DNA of 5,552 bases from NCBI GenBank assembly GCA_035574175.1, contig DATLZB010000116.1, positions 1 through 5,552 of the forward strand, in the 5' to 3' direction. Below are positions 5,483-5,552 of the stretch, one piece after another. Below the pieces are notes generated by a model. The model made no database searches. It saw only the letters and a program-made list of their open reading frames with translations, and was not told the origin of the DNA. Position 1 is the stretch's first letter. Each line of letters starts with the position of its first letter. The translations under genes and the position numbers were made by a program. Origin of the DNA: DATLZB01 sp035574175. Its GTDB lineage: Bacteria > Pseudomonadota > Alphaproteobacteria > Rhizobiales > Hyphomicrobiaceae.

Positions 5483-5552
5483 CGAGGATCACGGGCTGAT
5501 CGGGAAAGAGCCGCCGCCAGCGCAGGATCGCGAGGTCGACGTAGGCCGGCGC
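5418..5552 (-). CDS. C-terminal end of a second DNA methyltransferase (partial)
   Basis: The frame that is open at the right edge ends at TGA 5418-5420 after 44 codons. It begins APAYVDLAILRWRRLFPDQP. This aligns without gaps with residues 396-415 of the neighbouring ParB-methyltransferase (DPRYCDVIVERWQRF and on), sharing P, Y, D and the RW pair at the same spacing. In the neighbour this segment follows the FAGSGTT motif, and homologous enzymes end with a similar DPxYxD...RW block, so the fragment is most likely the end of another methyltransferase of the same broad family. The rest of the tail (DGERQDFEAVARRRGIDLAAD) also resembles the usual ending of such enzymes. It overlaps the start of the next gene by 65 nt in a different frame, indicating one operon. 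The catalytic part lies outside the window, so activity cannot be judged. Confidence 0.7.
   Translation of the reverse strand, partial: APAYVDLAILRWRRLFPDQPVILDGERQDFEAVARRRGIDLAAD

Overview
This is a GC-rich stretch, most likely from an alphaproteobacterial chromosome carrying a prophage or from a phage of such a host. Assignment rests on protein families recalled from alphaproteobacterial prophages, not on a database search. Every gene I can support is on the minus strand, so transcription runs from position 5552 towards 1. Nothing on the plus strand survives scrutiny.

Layout in order of transcription: (i) 5552-5418, the last 44 codons of a gene that looks like a DNA methyltransferase; (ii) 5482-4178, a full-length ParB-like domain fused to a class beta DNA methyltransferase, overlapping the previous gene by 65 nt; (iii) 4181-3906, a 91-residue protein with two membrane segments, joined to the methyltransferase by an ATGA stop/start overlap; (iv) 3829-3515, a 104-residue hypothetical protein; (v) 3406-2804, a 200-residue DUF3489-type protein; (vi) 2705-2148, a probable small terminase subunit or packaging adaptor; (vii) 2105-105, the large terminase (GpA family), complete with ATPase and nuclease motifs; (viii) 98-1, the start of a small gpW-like head-tail joining protein that runs off the window.

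The right half is therefore a modification/accessory block and the left half is the start of a lambda-like DNA packaging and head module. The terminase pair would recognise and cut concatemeric phage DNA and pump it into the prohead. The gpW-like protein would then close the head. The methyltransferases would mark phage DNA, possibly as protection against restriction or to influence packaging. The small genes between the blocks have no known function.

The most unusual structural observation is that all four real gaps between genes from the membrane protein to the large terminase hold an inverted repeat (3893-3907, 3456-3496, 2738-2772, 2128-2149). One of these is a perfect 12-bp stem and one is followed by a T run. 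I see no RNA genes, insertion sequences, CRISPR arrays or attachment sites, and no convincing evidence for a wholly new system. The window reads as a fairly ordinary late/packaging boundary of a temperate phage.
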